64,000 nucleotides of DNA, taken from the NCBI RefSeq assembly GCF_009834785.1, contig NZ_WUYX01000024.1:24615-88614 (forward strand), in the 5' to 3' direction. How positions within the stretch are numbered: position 1 is the first letter of the stretch; every line of letters starts with the position of its first letter. The DNA comes from Natronorubrum halalkaliphilum. Lineage in GTDB: Archaea > Halobacteriota > Halobacteria > Halobacteriales > Natrialbaceae. Made by a program: the position numbers and the translations under genes. Below are positions 55,108 through 63,947 of this stretch, piece by piece. The notes beneath the pieces are model-generated. The model had not been told where the DNA came from, made no database searches, and saw nothing but the letters and a program-made list of their open reading frames with translations.

Positions 55108-55200
55108 TGTTTTTGGATTGCGTCCAGCGCCCACCGAATCCCGTCCGTAAGACGGGTTCAGATCCTGCTGGAGCGTAAACGCGAATTTCGCCTACCCACT

Positions 55201-55306
55201 ATTAAATCTACTCGCCCCCCTGACACTATATAACTCTACTTGCCAATCGCTATTATGCTTAAATCTACTTGCCGAGAGTCCCACACCCTATTTAGTTCTA
55301 CTTGCC
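55201..55306 (-). promoter_or_regulatory. Four-copy repeat promoter of the flagellin operon
   Basis: On the minus strand the element GGCAAGTAGA (GGCGAGTAGA in one copy), followed by a TATA-like T/A-rich sequence, occurs four times in the same orientation: at 55297-55306, 55264-55273, 55235-55244 and 55207-55216 (plus-strand TCTACTTGCC). Spacings are 33, 29 and 28 bases, near three helical turns. The last lies about 95 bases before the archaellin start. It could be an activator array or several stacked promoters. Confidence 0.6.
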
Positions 55307-55500
55307 GATCGAACCCACACTAAGTAGTAGTACCCTTCAGTGGTGTGACCATTAAGTGCCAATCGGCGTTCGAATCGACCGCAATTCCGAACTCGCAATT
55401 CCGAACTCGAGATCCTCCCCACTCCCAACCCAACCCGCCTCGTCTCGCACCGATCACTCCACCTCCACACCCCTCGCCCACCACGGAACACGGCCGAGAC

Positions 55501-55508
55501 ATTTATTC
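55501..55508 (+). promoter_or_regulatory. TATA box of the small zinc-ribbon gene
   Basis: ATTTATTC, about 28 bases before the ATG at 55533; leaderless spacing and the main support for that start. Confidence 0.5.
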
Positions 55509-55532
55509 CCCCACCTCGTCGATATCTCCGAC

Positions 55533-55727
55533 ATGGAAATCATCGACGGCGAGAACGTCGAGTGCAGTCGCTGCGACGAGCTCATCTCGCTCGACGACGC
55601 CAACGTCCTCGGCAAAGCGAACAACCGCACCTACGCCAAGCCCGTCTGCGACGGCTGTCTCAAAAACATCGGCGTCCCCCAGGGGTACGAACTCGAGCGC
55701 GACGTCAGTTACCTCAAAGAGAGCTGA
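55533..55727 (+). CDS. 64-residue zinc-ribbon-like small protein
   Basis: Starts at 55533 (MEIIDGENVECSRCDELISL) and ends ERDVSYLKES. Two CxxC pairs, CSRC at about 11-14 and CDGC at about 39-42, are 24 residues apart and could bind one zinc, as in the many tiny zinc-finger proteins of haloarchaea. A good TATA box at leaderless distance supports expression. Function unknown; it lies in the gap between the archaellins and the second cheF gene, on the other strand. Confidence 0.7.
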   Translation: MEIIDGENVECSRCDELISLDDANVLGKANNRTYAKPVCDGCLKNIGVPQGYELERDVSYLKES

Positions 55728-55950
55728 GACGGCGACGCTGATCGACGACTCGAATCGCCGTTTGGTTCCGAACTCGATTCTCGCTGCTCCGCTCTCGGGT
55801 CCCGTTTCGGAACGGACCACACCTCAACGTCGACTTCCGGTCCATATCGACGACTGAGAGGAATTTGCTGCCCGTCCGACGTGGGTTTCGCCCGACCGTG
55901 ACTCCGACGTGGGTTCCGCTCGAGTCGACTCCAATACCAACGCAACTCCC

Positions 55951-55989
55951 CCTCGAGTCACCAACACGCACACCTCGAGTCACCAACAC
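55951..55989. repeat. Short direct repeat, 17-base unit with 22-base period
   Basis: CCTCGAGTCACCAACAC at 55951-55967 and exactly again at 55973-55989, with a decayed third copy (CCTCGAACCACC) after it. It lies in the gap between the zinc-ribbon gene and the end of the second cheF gene, just before that gene's T-run. Confidence 0.75.
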
Positions 55990-56005
55990 ACCCCTCGAAC
56001 CACCC

Positions 56006-56010
56006 AAAAA
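56006..56010 (-). terminator. T-run after the second cheF gene
   Basis: Five T in the minus-strand transcript, five bases beyond the stop; weak but typical archaeal terminator. Confidence 0.3.
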
Positions 56011-56014
56011 CCAG

Positions 56015-56878
56015 CTACTTGTTGTTCATCGCTTCGCTCGCGATATTCCGCCCGCGCGGTTTCAACGCGACCTCCCGACGCACCCGCACCTCCTCTAACA
56101 CGTCCAGTTCGATCAGGCGCTCGTAGATCTCTTCGACGTCGTCCGTGTCGATGTCCAGAAACTCGGGGACCTCAAAGGGCGACACGCCGGAGTAGATCGC
56201 CATCAGCACCTCCTCTTCTTTCCCGGAGAGGTCGATCTGCGAGGCGTTTTTCTCCGCGCCGCGATCTAGCACCGACTTCAACATCGCACAGTTCTGGGAC
56301 GACCCCGAAACGTAGGTCTGGACGCTCGAGCCCTCCTCCGTGTGCTCGGCTTCGATCACCGGTCGCTCTTTCGAGCGAACCGTGCGCTCGTCGCTCTCGA
56401 TCGTGCCGACGTCGTCGACTTCGATCTGGACGAAATCGCCGCTCTCGACGGCGAAGTTCGCGACCCCGTCGTTGATTTTCACGCGGGCTTTCCGCCACGA
56501 GGAGTCCTGGACGACGCCGCCTTTCACCGCCGGATGCTTCAAGAGGACGATTTCGCCGTCCAGAATCGCCTTCTGGATCTGCAACTCGAACTCGTTGACC
56601 TCGCCCATCGAGATGAGGTAGACGTTCGCGCCGTAGTTGATGCTGATGTAGTTCGAGACCTTCGCGACGGTCTGGTTGACGTCGTACCGGCCCCGAATCG
56701 ACTGGATCTTCGAGAGCGGAATCGTCTCCTTCCCCCCGTTGCTGACGATCACCAGCCGCTTGTTCGACAGCACCAGCCGCCCGTTAGACCAGTTGGTGTC
56801 GGAAAGCTTCCGCCCGTCGCGAACGACCTGCGTGAACTTTCCCGTGACGTCCGCGAGTTTGTGCTCGGAGTTGCTCAT
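56015..56878 (-). CDS. cheF2: Second CheF-family archaellum adaptor
   Basis: A 287-residue DUF439 protein: GRLVLSNKRLVIVSNGGKET, IPLSKIQSIRGRYDVNQTV, IVLLKHPAVKGGVVQDSSWR and a C-terminal winged-helix-like domain (LSGKEEEVLMAIYSGVSPFE, IYERLIELDVLEEVRVRREV). Halobacterium has two such proteins that bind CheY, CheD/CheC proteins and the archaellar accessory proteins. It overlaps the HEAT-repeat gene by four bases (ATGA), so the two are co-translated, as for the interacting trio known in Halobacterium. Confidence 0.9.
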   Translation of the reverse strand: MSNSEHKLADVTGKFTQVVRDGRKLSDTNWSNGRLVLSNKRLVIVSNGGKETIPLSKIQSIRGRYDVNQTVAKVSNYISINYGANVYLISMGEVNEFELQIQKAILDGEIVLLKHPAVKGGVVQDSSWRKARVKINDGVANFAVESGDFVQIEVDDVGTIESDERTVRSKERPVIEAEHTEEGSSVQTYVSGSSQNCAMLKSVLDRGAEKNASQIDLSGKEEEVLMAIYSGVSPFEVPEFLDIDTDDVEEIYERLIELDVLEEVRVRREVALKPRGRNIASEAMNNK

Positions 56879-58140
56879 GCGAGGTCACCACTTACTGCGC
56901 CGACGCCGCCCAGTTTCGACAGCGCGGAGAAGCCGCGCTTTCGCAACCGGTCGCTGTCCGTTCGCTCGACGAACTTCGAGAGCCGCTTCCGAGACGTGTC
57001 GCCGCCGACCTTTCCGAGGACGAACAGCGCCTTCACCCGCATCTCCTCGTCGCGGTAGTCGTCCCGAACCAACTCGAGCAACCGCCCTTCTAGTCCATCC
57101 CCGTCCAGCACCGCCAGACTCGTCGCCGCGAACTTCGAGGTCATCTCGTCGTCGTCGCCCAGCGTCTCGATCAACGCCTCTTGGGCCTCCGCCTCGTGGT
57201 CCTCGGTCGCGATTCGACCGAGCAGCCACGCCGCGTTTCGCCGCTGGGCCGTCTCCGTACTCCGATCCAGAATCTCGATCAACGGCTGGTGGACGGCCGC
57301 GCTCTCTTCCGCCGCCTCGAGTTCCTCGACGATCTTTTCCCGGATCTGGTGGCTCGCGTTCGCCGGGGCCTCCGACAGCAACTGCACCAGCGAGAACATG
57401 GCCGTCCGGCGGACGGTTTCCGCGTCGTCGTTCAGTGCCCCCGCGAGGATCTCGACCGCTTCGATGCTCCCGAGTCGACCCAGGGCGTCGACGGCGATCC
57501 GCCGAACCGTTTCGTCGTCGGCGTCGGCGACGTCGACGAGCTCTTTCAGCGCGTTCTGCGTGCCGATATCCGCCAGCGCGTAGGCGATTTCGATCCGCAC
57601 GTCGTACTTGTCCTCGTGGAGCAACTGGGATAACGCCGGGACGCTCTCGGGCGATTCGATGCGACCTAACGCGCGTGCGACCCGCTTTCTCACCCGCGGA
57701 TCGGGGTCGGTCAACCGCTCGACCAGCGCGTTCAACACGTTGTCTTCGCCGATGCGACCCAATCCGGTCGCGGCGGCCATCCGTAGCTCGGGCTCGTCGG
57801 CGCTCAGCCCGCGCGCCAACACCTTCGCTTTCTTCCACTCCGCGATGCCCTCGAGTTCCTGTCCGGATATCTCGCCGATGAACTGCTCGAGGGCCTCCTG
57901 GCCGTACTGATCCAGCGCGTCGATCGCGGCCGCCCGAACGTCGTCGCTCTCGTCGTCCTGTGACGCTTCCACGAGCGCGTCGATGACCTCGGCTCTCGAG
58001 TATCGGTTGTCATCGGCTTTCGATTCCAGACTACCGAGTATCTCGGCCGCTCGCGCTCGAATGTCCGGATTCGAACTCCGTTCGAGATGCGAGATGAGTT
58101 GTTCGAATTCCGCGTTGCGCTCGAGATTAAATAGCGTCAT
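56875..58140 (-). CDS. HEAT-repeat (PBS-lyase-like) taxis scaffold protein
   Basis: A 421-residue all-helical protein made almost entirely of HEAT repeats of about 31 residues, with recurring patterns such as VRAAAIDALDQYG, LRMAAATGLGRIGEDNVLNA, VRKRVARALGRIESPESVPA, VRIEIAYALADIGTQNALKE and VRRIAVDALGRLGSIEAVE. It ends KLGGVGAVSGDLA. Its place directly before and overlapping the second cheF gene matches the Halobacterium HEAT protein that was found to bind both Che and archaellum components. It probably scaffolds CheF at the motor. Confidence 0.88.
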   Translation of the reverse strand: MTLFNLERNAEFEQLISHLERSSNPDIRARAAEILGSLESKADDNRYSRAEVIDALVEASQDDESDDVRAAAIDALDQYGQEALEQFIGEISGQELEGIAEWKKAKVLARGLSADEPELRMAAATGLGRIGEDNVLNALVERLTDPDPRVRKRVARALGRIESPESVPALSQLLHEDKYDVRIEIAYALADIGTQNALKELVDVADADDETVRRIAVDALGRLGSIEAVEILAGALNDDAETVRRTAMFSLVQLLSEAPANASHQIREKIVEELEAAEESAAVHQPLIEILDRSTETAQRRNAAWLLGRIATEDHEAEAQEALIETLGDDDEMTSKFAATSLAVLDGDGLEGRLLELVRDDYRDEEMRVKALFVLGKVGGDTSRKRLSKFVERTDSDRLRKRGFSALSKLGGVGAVSGDLA

Positions 58141-58229
58141 GATTGATAGCTTACCGACTCGAAACTCGCGTTGGCGTCGCTCTGTCCGCTCGTCTCCGAC
58201 GACTGTCGTCGGAACGTGTGCCCATCATC

Positions 58230-59027
58230 TCACTCGTCGTCGGCCTCATCTGTGGAGTTGTCCTGCTCCTCGTCGGTGTCGTCAGTGTCGTCGCCTTCGG
58301 TTTCAGTATCGTCCTCGTCACTATCGTCACCGTCGTCACTATCGCCACCGTCGGTTTCGATATCGTCACCGTCGTCGCTAACGTCACCGCCCGTTTCAGC
58401 CCCGTCGTCAGTGTCGTTGCCCTCGTCGAAGTCGAATCGCTCCTCGCCCTCCGGATACACCATCGTGTCGACGATCGCGTTCCACACGTCGGCACCGGAG
58501 ACTTCCTCGGCCAGGTGCTCCTCGGCCCACTCCGCGTTGACGGCCCACCCTTCGACCTGTCCGTCGAACCGATCGACGACTTCCGTGTAGAGATGGTTCA
58601 CGTCGGAGCCGCGGTCGATGAGCCCCTCGCTAAACACGCGATAGATGAGGGCTATCTCGTCGTCCGACTCGCCGCCGGTTTCCGCAGCCGACTCGTAGAA
58701 CAGAATCAGGTCGTCGTCCTCGGTATCGTGGTACAGTTCGTCGACCGTGATACCGTTCTTCTCGAGCAAGAAATGAAATTCGTTGGGCGTCGCCTCCGGA
58801 TCGTCTCCCGGATCCTCCGGTGTGACTTCGACGCGACTGCTGCCGATACCCTGCACGGAGTCCAAACAGCCCGCCGTCGCCCCGAGTGCGAACGTGCCAA
58901 CAGCAGCGAGCGCGCGACGCCGGCTCGTCGAGCGGGTCGCTGGCTCCGCGTTCGCTTTCGTCCGTCGTCGACGAGTCCGGTCGCCGTCCTCGCTGTTGCT
59001 GGTCGCACACCCAGGCTCTCGTACCAT
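58230..59027 (-). CDS. Haloarchaeal Tat lipoprotein of unknown function
   Basis: A 265-residue lipoprotein. After a long polar N-terminus comes the twin-arginine signal (STSRRRALAAVGTFALGATA) with lipobox ATAGC, Cys at about residue 54. The mature domain (about 78-190: EFHFLLEKNGITVDELYHDT, IYRVFSEGLIDRGSDVNHLY, NAEWAEEHLAEEVSGADVWN) seems compact. The C-terminal 70 residues are nearly pure Asp/Glu/Thr/Gly, likely an extended acidic stalk. It is next to the HEAT-repeat gene but separated by 89 bases; no motility link is visible. Confidence 0.75.
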   Translation of the reverse strand: MVREPGCATSNSEDGDRTRRRRTKANAEPATRSTSRRRALAAVGTFALGATAGCLDSVQGIGSSRVEVTPEDPGDDPEATPNEFHFLLEKNGITVDELYHDTEDDDLILFYESAAETGGESDDEIALIYRVFSEGLIDRGSDVNHLYTEVVDRFDGQVEGWAVNAEWAEEHLAEEVSGADVWNAIVDTMVYPEGEERFDFDEGNDTDDGAETGGDVSDDGDDIETDGGDSDDGDDSDEDDTETEGDDTDDTDEEQDNSTDEADDE

Positions 59028-59344
59028 CGTTACGATATCGTCTCACCAATAGGTGAAAAGCGCGTCGGCCGTCCCCCTCGCCAGTCGCGATTCGACCGCG
59101 GTACGAAGCGCCGTCCGTGCCGGCACTATTTTACATACGTGCACTCGCGACGCGCCAGAGCCGCGACTCACTGACGCCGATTCCAGGACCACAGCCGCCT
59201 TCGTAGCGGCGTTTACCGGAGACAACCGTACCAAAAGTCGAGTGACTGCGTGCCGTCCTCGAGCGAGATCCCGATACATATCGACGGAATAACGAAAATC
59301 TGGCCGACAATGCAATAAGCCTAGATTACTTACCGCTCGACATC
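59028..59344. other. Divergent promoter region
   Basis: About 320 bases between the lipoprotein gene and the large surface protein. An element like TGCAATAAGC at about 59309-59318 is near the leaderless distance from the GTG start at 59345. No gene seen. Confidence 0.4.
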
Positions 59345-62215
59345 GTGATTTCCCCGACGCGGCTCAGCGCTATCACGAGGAGACCGCCCCAACGGACGGG
59401 CACCGACCCTGCTACCACGCCACCGGCGCGAACAGCGACCGATTCGACCGCGGCGACGGGCCGAGTGACATCTCTTCGAACCGGACGCCTCTCGCGGAAC
59501 GGCCTCGTCCGCGCCCGATTCGCCGTTATCCTCGCCGTCGTGGTACTCTGTGGTCTCGTCGTCGTGACCGGCGTTGCCGGAGTCGCAGCCGGGGATTCGA
59601 GCGGCTCGCCCGAGTCGGGGGCTCCAGCGGCCCTCGGCAGCAACGTGGTGCTGCTGTCGGACCAATCGTGTGACCCGGACGAGGATGCCGTTGTCGTCCG
59701 ATTCGAAGACGAGCACGTCGTCAGTGGGGCCGCAGCGGACGATTGTCCGTCGGACCCACACATCACCACTGACGACGGCCACAATACGCGGCTCGTCGTC
59801 ACCGACGGCATCGTCCAGACCGAAACCGGCGAACGGGTCCTCGCCGACGGCAACGAAATCCACCAGCTCGACGACGCCGATCCGGACCTCGTGGTCGCCG
59901 ACGGCGACTTCGTCAACTCCTCGCTCGTCGTGGGCGAGGACGGCCGCATCGTCCTCGAAGACGACGAAGACGTCGCGCTCAGGACTGACGATTCCCGGGC
60001 TGACGTCGTTTTCTCCGACGACCCGGAACTGGATGTCACCATCACGGAGACGAACTCGCCGGGTGAAGGGGAACAACTCGACGTCACGGTCGAAATCGAC
60101 TATGTCGGGTATTACGACGTGAGCGAGGATCTGCAACTCAAGGTCGACAACGGCACCGGCCCGGAACTCGTTGCGACGACCGGGATCGATCTCGAGCAGC
60201 GAGAGACGAAGACCGTAACGCTGGAGTATGAAACCCAACTCGGCGACGCGTCGGGACTCGAGGTGATTGCGTTCGCTAACAACGTAGAGGATCAGACCGA
60301 AGTGAACGTCGACCGAGCGGGCGTCTTCGTCGAAATCATCGACTCGAACCGTCCAGCGGAAGGCGACGAACTCGAGGTCACGGCCGAAATCGAGCGTGTC
60401 GGCGACCTCGAGCGACACGACTATGACGACCCATACCTGATCGAATTCTTCGTCGACGACGCTCGAGTGAGCGGGAAGGCGGTCGATCCGCTGGATAGCG
60501 GCTCGTCGACGACCGAGACCTTCACCTACCAGACCGTCGAGGGCGACGGTCCGGAGATCGAAGCCACGATCGACGGGATCCGCGGAGACAGCGACACGAA
60601 ATCGCTCGAGGTCGTCTCGGAGTCGGCCCACGAGGGAGGAGTGTACGTCAACATCACGGATTCGAACGCCCCCGAAGAGGGTGACGACCTCGAGGTCACG
60701 GCCGAAATCGGACACGACGATCTCCCGGACGGCGATCACGAGTATCAGATCGAGTTCCTCGTCGACGGGAGCGTCGAAGACACGACGAACGTAACGCTCT
60801 CCGGGCCCGGATCGGACACCGTCACCGAGACCTTTTCCTACGAGACGGACGTCGGTGATGCGCCCCGAATCGACGTCGACGTGACGAGCCCAGGGGACGA
60901 CGATTCGACGCGACCGCGGATCTACGGCAGCGGGTTCCAGGTCGAGATCATCGATACGAACGCGCCGGTAAACGAGTCCGAGCGGCTTCGTGCGACCGTC
61001 ACGATCGAAAACACCGGCGACGTCGCCGGCGAGCAGAACGTGCGATTGATCGTGGATCAGGCGGCCGACGATCCGCGCCGAACCGTTCGGAGCGTCCGGG
61101 ACAACGCTACGGTTAGTCTAGATGCGCCGGAGGTGACGACCGAACGGTTCAGCTTCGAAACGACGGATCGGGATCCCTCCATGGTCGAACTGATCGTGAG
61201 AAGCGAGAACGATGAGGACAGGATCAACGCGACGGTACGGCCGGACAGTCCGTTCTTCGAGATTTCCGAAGCCGATGTGCCGAGTTCGGTTGCGCCGGGC
61301 GAGGAGATGTCGTTCGATACCGTGATCAGCAACGTCGGCTCTCAGCCGGGAACGCAGTACGTCGACATCGAATTCGCCGGCGAATCCGCACACATAGACC
61401 GCGTTTCACTCGACGCGATCGAAGAAACGTCGGTCTCGTCCGCCGTTACGGCCCCGGATGACCCCGGGACGTACGAGTACACGATCCGCACGGCAAACGA
61501 CACCGTCGAGGGGACGATCGATGTCGGGGGCTCGAGCGCCGACGACGACGACGATGGCTCGAGCAGCGATTCCGATTCGGACGACGGCAGCGAAACGGAC
61601 GGCGAATCCACGGACACGGAGACTGAAACCGAAACCGCGTCGGAAACCGAGACGTCGCCTGCTGACGACGATCGATCGTGGCTCTGGCTCCTCCTTCTCT
61701 TCGGCACATTCGGCGTGCTCTGTGCCGTACCGGTGTGGCTCGTCTATCGTAACGATCCGGACGACTTCCCGCCGGAGCCGGCCGAGATACCGACAGCCCT
61801 CCAGGAGGAGACGGCCGCGATCGGTGCCGCCGGGAACGAAAAGCTGACTTCCCTCAAAGCGACCGACGTCGACTCGCTCGTGACAGCACTCAAGGCGGTG
61901 GATGCGGCGGCGATCGTGGCCGCCGCCAAACGCGCCGTCGGCCTCGGAACCGGCACGCTGATCGTCCAGAACGAACTGCCGAAACCGACGACGGTCCGCA
62001 TCCGCTGCCAGACGGCCGACGATACCGTGCTGTTAGAGGATCTCACCTTGGATCCCGACGAGCGACGCGAGCTCGGCTCCTTACCGACCAGCAACCAGTT
62101 CAAGGTCGGGGCGGGCGTCGAGGACATCACGTCCCACGAGGAGGTGTTCGATCGGAAGAACGGCAACGTCGGGGTCGTCCTTCGACCGGAAGGGATCGTT
62201 ATCGGGAACTGGTAG
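59345..62215 (+). CDS. Large cell-surface protein with CARDB-like repeats, one membrane helix and a cytosolic domain
   Basis: A 956-residue protein, apparent GTG start at 59345. A Thr/Arg-rich N-terminus precedes a signal or membrane helix (ARFAVILAVVVLCGLVVVTG, about 57-82). Outside, five related Ig-like (CARDB/NEW3-type) modules begin near residues 229, 327, 432, 531 and 637; each starts with a pattern such as VEIIDSNRPAEGDELEVTAE, and they are about 100 residues apart. An acidic Ser/Asp/Thr-rich stalk (about 730-775) leads to a membrane helix (WLWLLLLFGTFGVLCAVPVW) and about 155 cytosolic residues with a small beta-domain near the end (IVQNELPKPTTVRIRCQT). The exact start is uncertain. It may be an adhesin or surface sensor. 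Confidence 0.75.
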   Translation: MISPTRLSAITRRPPQRTGTDPATTPPARTATDSTAATGRVTSLRTGRLSRNGLVRARFAVILAVVVLCGLVVVTGVAGVAAGDSSGSPESGAPAALGSNVVLLSDQSCDPDEDAVVVRFEDEHVVSGAAADDCPSDPHITTDDGHNTRLVVTDGIVQTETGERVLADGNEIHQLDDADPDLVVADGDFVNSSLVVGEDGRIVLEDDEDVALRTDDSRADVVFSDDPELDVTITETNSPGEGEQLDVTVEIDYVGYYDVSEDLQLKVDNGTGPELVATTGIDLEQRETKTVTLEYETQLGDASGLEVIAFANNVEDQTEVNVDRAGVFVEIIDSNRPAEGDELEVTAEIERVGDLERHDYDDPYLIEFFVDDARVSGKAVDPLDSGSSTTETFTYQTVEGDGPEIEATIDGIRGDSDTKSLEVVSESAHEGGVYVNITDSNAPEEGDDLEVTAEIGHDDLPDGDHEYQIEFLVDGSVEDTTNVTLSGPGSDTVTETFSYETDVGDAPRIDVDVTSPGDDDSTRPRIYGSGFQVEIIDTNAPVNESERLRATVTIENTGDVAGEQNVRLIVDQAADDPRRTVRSVRDNATVSLDAPEVTTERFSFETTDRDPSMVELIVRSENDEDRINATVRPDSPFFEISEADVPSSVAPGEEMSFDTVISNVGSQPGTQYVDIEFAGESAHIDRVSLDAIEETSVSSAVTAPDDPGTYEYTIRTANDTVEGTIDVGGSSADDDDDGSSSDSDSDDGSETDGESTDTETETETASETETSPADDDRSWLWLLLLFGTFGVLCAVPVWLVYRNDPDDFPPEPAEIPTALQEETAAIGAAGNEKLTSLKATDVDSLVTALKAVDAAAIVAAAKRAVGLGTGTLIVQNELPKPTTVRIRCQTADDTVLLEDLTLDPDERRELGSLPTSNQFKVGAGVEDITSHEEVFDRKNGNVGVVLRPEGIVIGNW

Positions 62216-62951
62216 GCAACTGTCCCCGCTTGTACCGCATTGTCGACGAGCCATACCGATAGTTGTCAGTGAGCGTCAATGACACCTGATCGCAGACAGC
62301 GTCGTAATCGGTGCGTGACTAGTTTCACCGCCTACTATCAGGCGGCTTCGCCAACGATAGGTCCCGAGTAAACGAGACCAGCGCGGACCACTGTGGTCGG
62401 ATCTCTTCGATCGATCGGACGAAAGCGGATACCGAATCAACGTTAGATAGTTTCTTTGATAGTTACTAGTTCTTCCCAGATAGCGATACTATTGAATCGA
62501 CCGTCTCGAGACGAAATCGTGCCCCCTCGAGCGGTTCAAATCGGACCAAATACGCGTCCAAGCCGAAACCGACCGTTCGCGAGTGTCGGAGACCCTCTGA
62601 AACCGATTCCATCCACCTGAATCGAGCTCATAGTCCGGTTATCGCCAGTTCGGCAACAATGGTTCTCGATCTCGAGTGCAGTCTCGTGTCTGATCCGCGG
62701 AATCGGGAACGGGCCCACCAGTCCAGAGGATAAACGCTATAGAGTCTTCTCGACTGGTAGTGTAGTTTCTGCGACGCCCACCTTAACAGAGCCTACTTCC
62801 ACCGTGCTAATTCGGTTATCGTTTCCGCAACTGCTTCCCGCAGTAACGGACTCAAGTGCAAAACTATCAATAACCAGTCTATGACGAATATCGGATGATT
62901 CGTTGATCAGGTGAGAGATCGAGCCAGTCCTGAGTTCGAACTCGCGAGGAC
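62216..62951. other. Gene-poor region
   Basis: About 740 bases, lower in GC than the rest, with no credible gene, RNA or repeat recognised. It begins the decayed tail of the window. Confidence 0.5.
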
Positions 62952-63087
62952 TCACAGCGATGGCTTCAGCGCTGTTACGACGTCGTCGACGGTGAACAAC
63001 CGCAGATTACCCCGTTCCTCGGCAGCGTCCGCTACGGCCTGCGTAAAGGCGCGGGAGTTCCTCCGTTCGGTTCACGAACCCGGACAT
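62952..63087 (-). pseudogene. Remnant of an archaeal DEXX-box (DUF234-type) ATPase
   Basis: On the minus strand a start at 63087 gives MSGFVNRTEELPRL, the usual opening of archaeal ATPases (FVNRExEL). The other frame, from about 63048 to the stop at 62952, gives FTQAVADAAEERGNLRLFTV then DDVVTALKPSL, which resembles the C-terminus of such proteins. The whole ATP-binding core is missing, so an internal deletion plus frameshift has left both ends. Just upstream is a palindromic AT-rich element (GTACTTCGAAGTAC near 63146-63159). The family match of these short pieces is from memory. Confidence 0.4.
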
Positions 63088-63273
63088 AGTCTCCGATACG
63101 GCAGTGCCAAATACGGTACTTCCCATAATCATACTCCAAAGTATCGTACTTCGAAGTACGTTATTTGATCATCGGAGTCGGTGAATCACCTGGTGCTGAA
63201 GTGAATTAACCGGACTATCCCCCCAATCTCCCCGAGCGTTATTACCTACGCGATACCGTACGCTGAGGGAGAG

Positions 63274-63432
63274 ATGACTGAGTGAATCGCTGCACGGGAA
63301 CTCGATCTTCAGCATGCGTTTGCCATTGCCGTTCTCCACGCGTTGCGAGATGTCGTGCTGGATATGAAGGCGGTAGATCCCTACTTCGAAGATATCCGGA
63401 ACGCTCGTAATCAACCGGTTACGGATAAATGA
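63274..63432 (+). pseudogene. Small broken gene, unknown function
   Basis: ATG at 63274 reads MTE then TGA, and the same frame continues with good coding character: IAARELDLQHAFAIAVLHAL, then RDVVLDMKAVDPYFEDIRNA and RNQPVTDK before the stop at 63430-63432. A single change of TGA to TGG would restore a 52-residue protein. Likely a nonsense-mutated small gene of a decayed mobile region; family not recognised. Confidence 0.4.
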
Positions 63433-63616
63433 GGGGCGGAAACGATGACTGAGTCTTTCGGTGCGATTCCTGTCGCTCGCGAGTTTGCTCGCGGCGAAAA
63501 TATGGGCCAACTCGGAAATGGTTCAGACGGGTTATAGGTCCGTTCAGTGACTGAACGCTTCTGGATACCCGGTGCAGTCGGGTGGTTTCCTTCGGGTTGG
63601 AATTCCGAGATAACCC

Positions 63617-63739
63617 ATGTCCGAAGACGGAAACCACAATCTCGATCCGATCGGTCCGAGTACCGCGCAGCAACTATACCTCGACCACAAAGCGTCCCAG
63701 GCGATGGAGAAGACGGTCCAGGGTCACCGATACCGGTAA
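63617..63739 (+). pseudogene. N-terminal fragment of a site-specific integrase (XerC/D-like)
   Basis: A 40-residue frame: MSEDGNHNLDPIGPSTAQQL, YLDHKASQAMEKTVQGHRYR, then TAA. The second part has the pattern of the SAM-like N-terminal domain of haloarchaeal tyrosine recombinases (LYLDHRxxExxxxTxxSHRYRL). Nothing of the catalytic domain follows, so this is a truncated remnant of a virus or plasmid integrase. Confidence 0.5.
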
Positions 63740-63947
63740 CTCCAAAAAAGTACGCAGGATCCGGTAAGAAATCGCTTGGAAAGCTTGTGGTCAGCGAATC
63801 CAAAAATATCTTCCTTCGTACTGATTCCTGGGAACCACGGTTGGTAGAAGTGATGGAAAAGTCACCTTATCTTAATTCACTTTTTGGGTCACCAGTAACA
63901 CAACATCCCTGAATTATGTGCTTTGTTGAATAGCTGCTGAATGGTAG

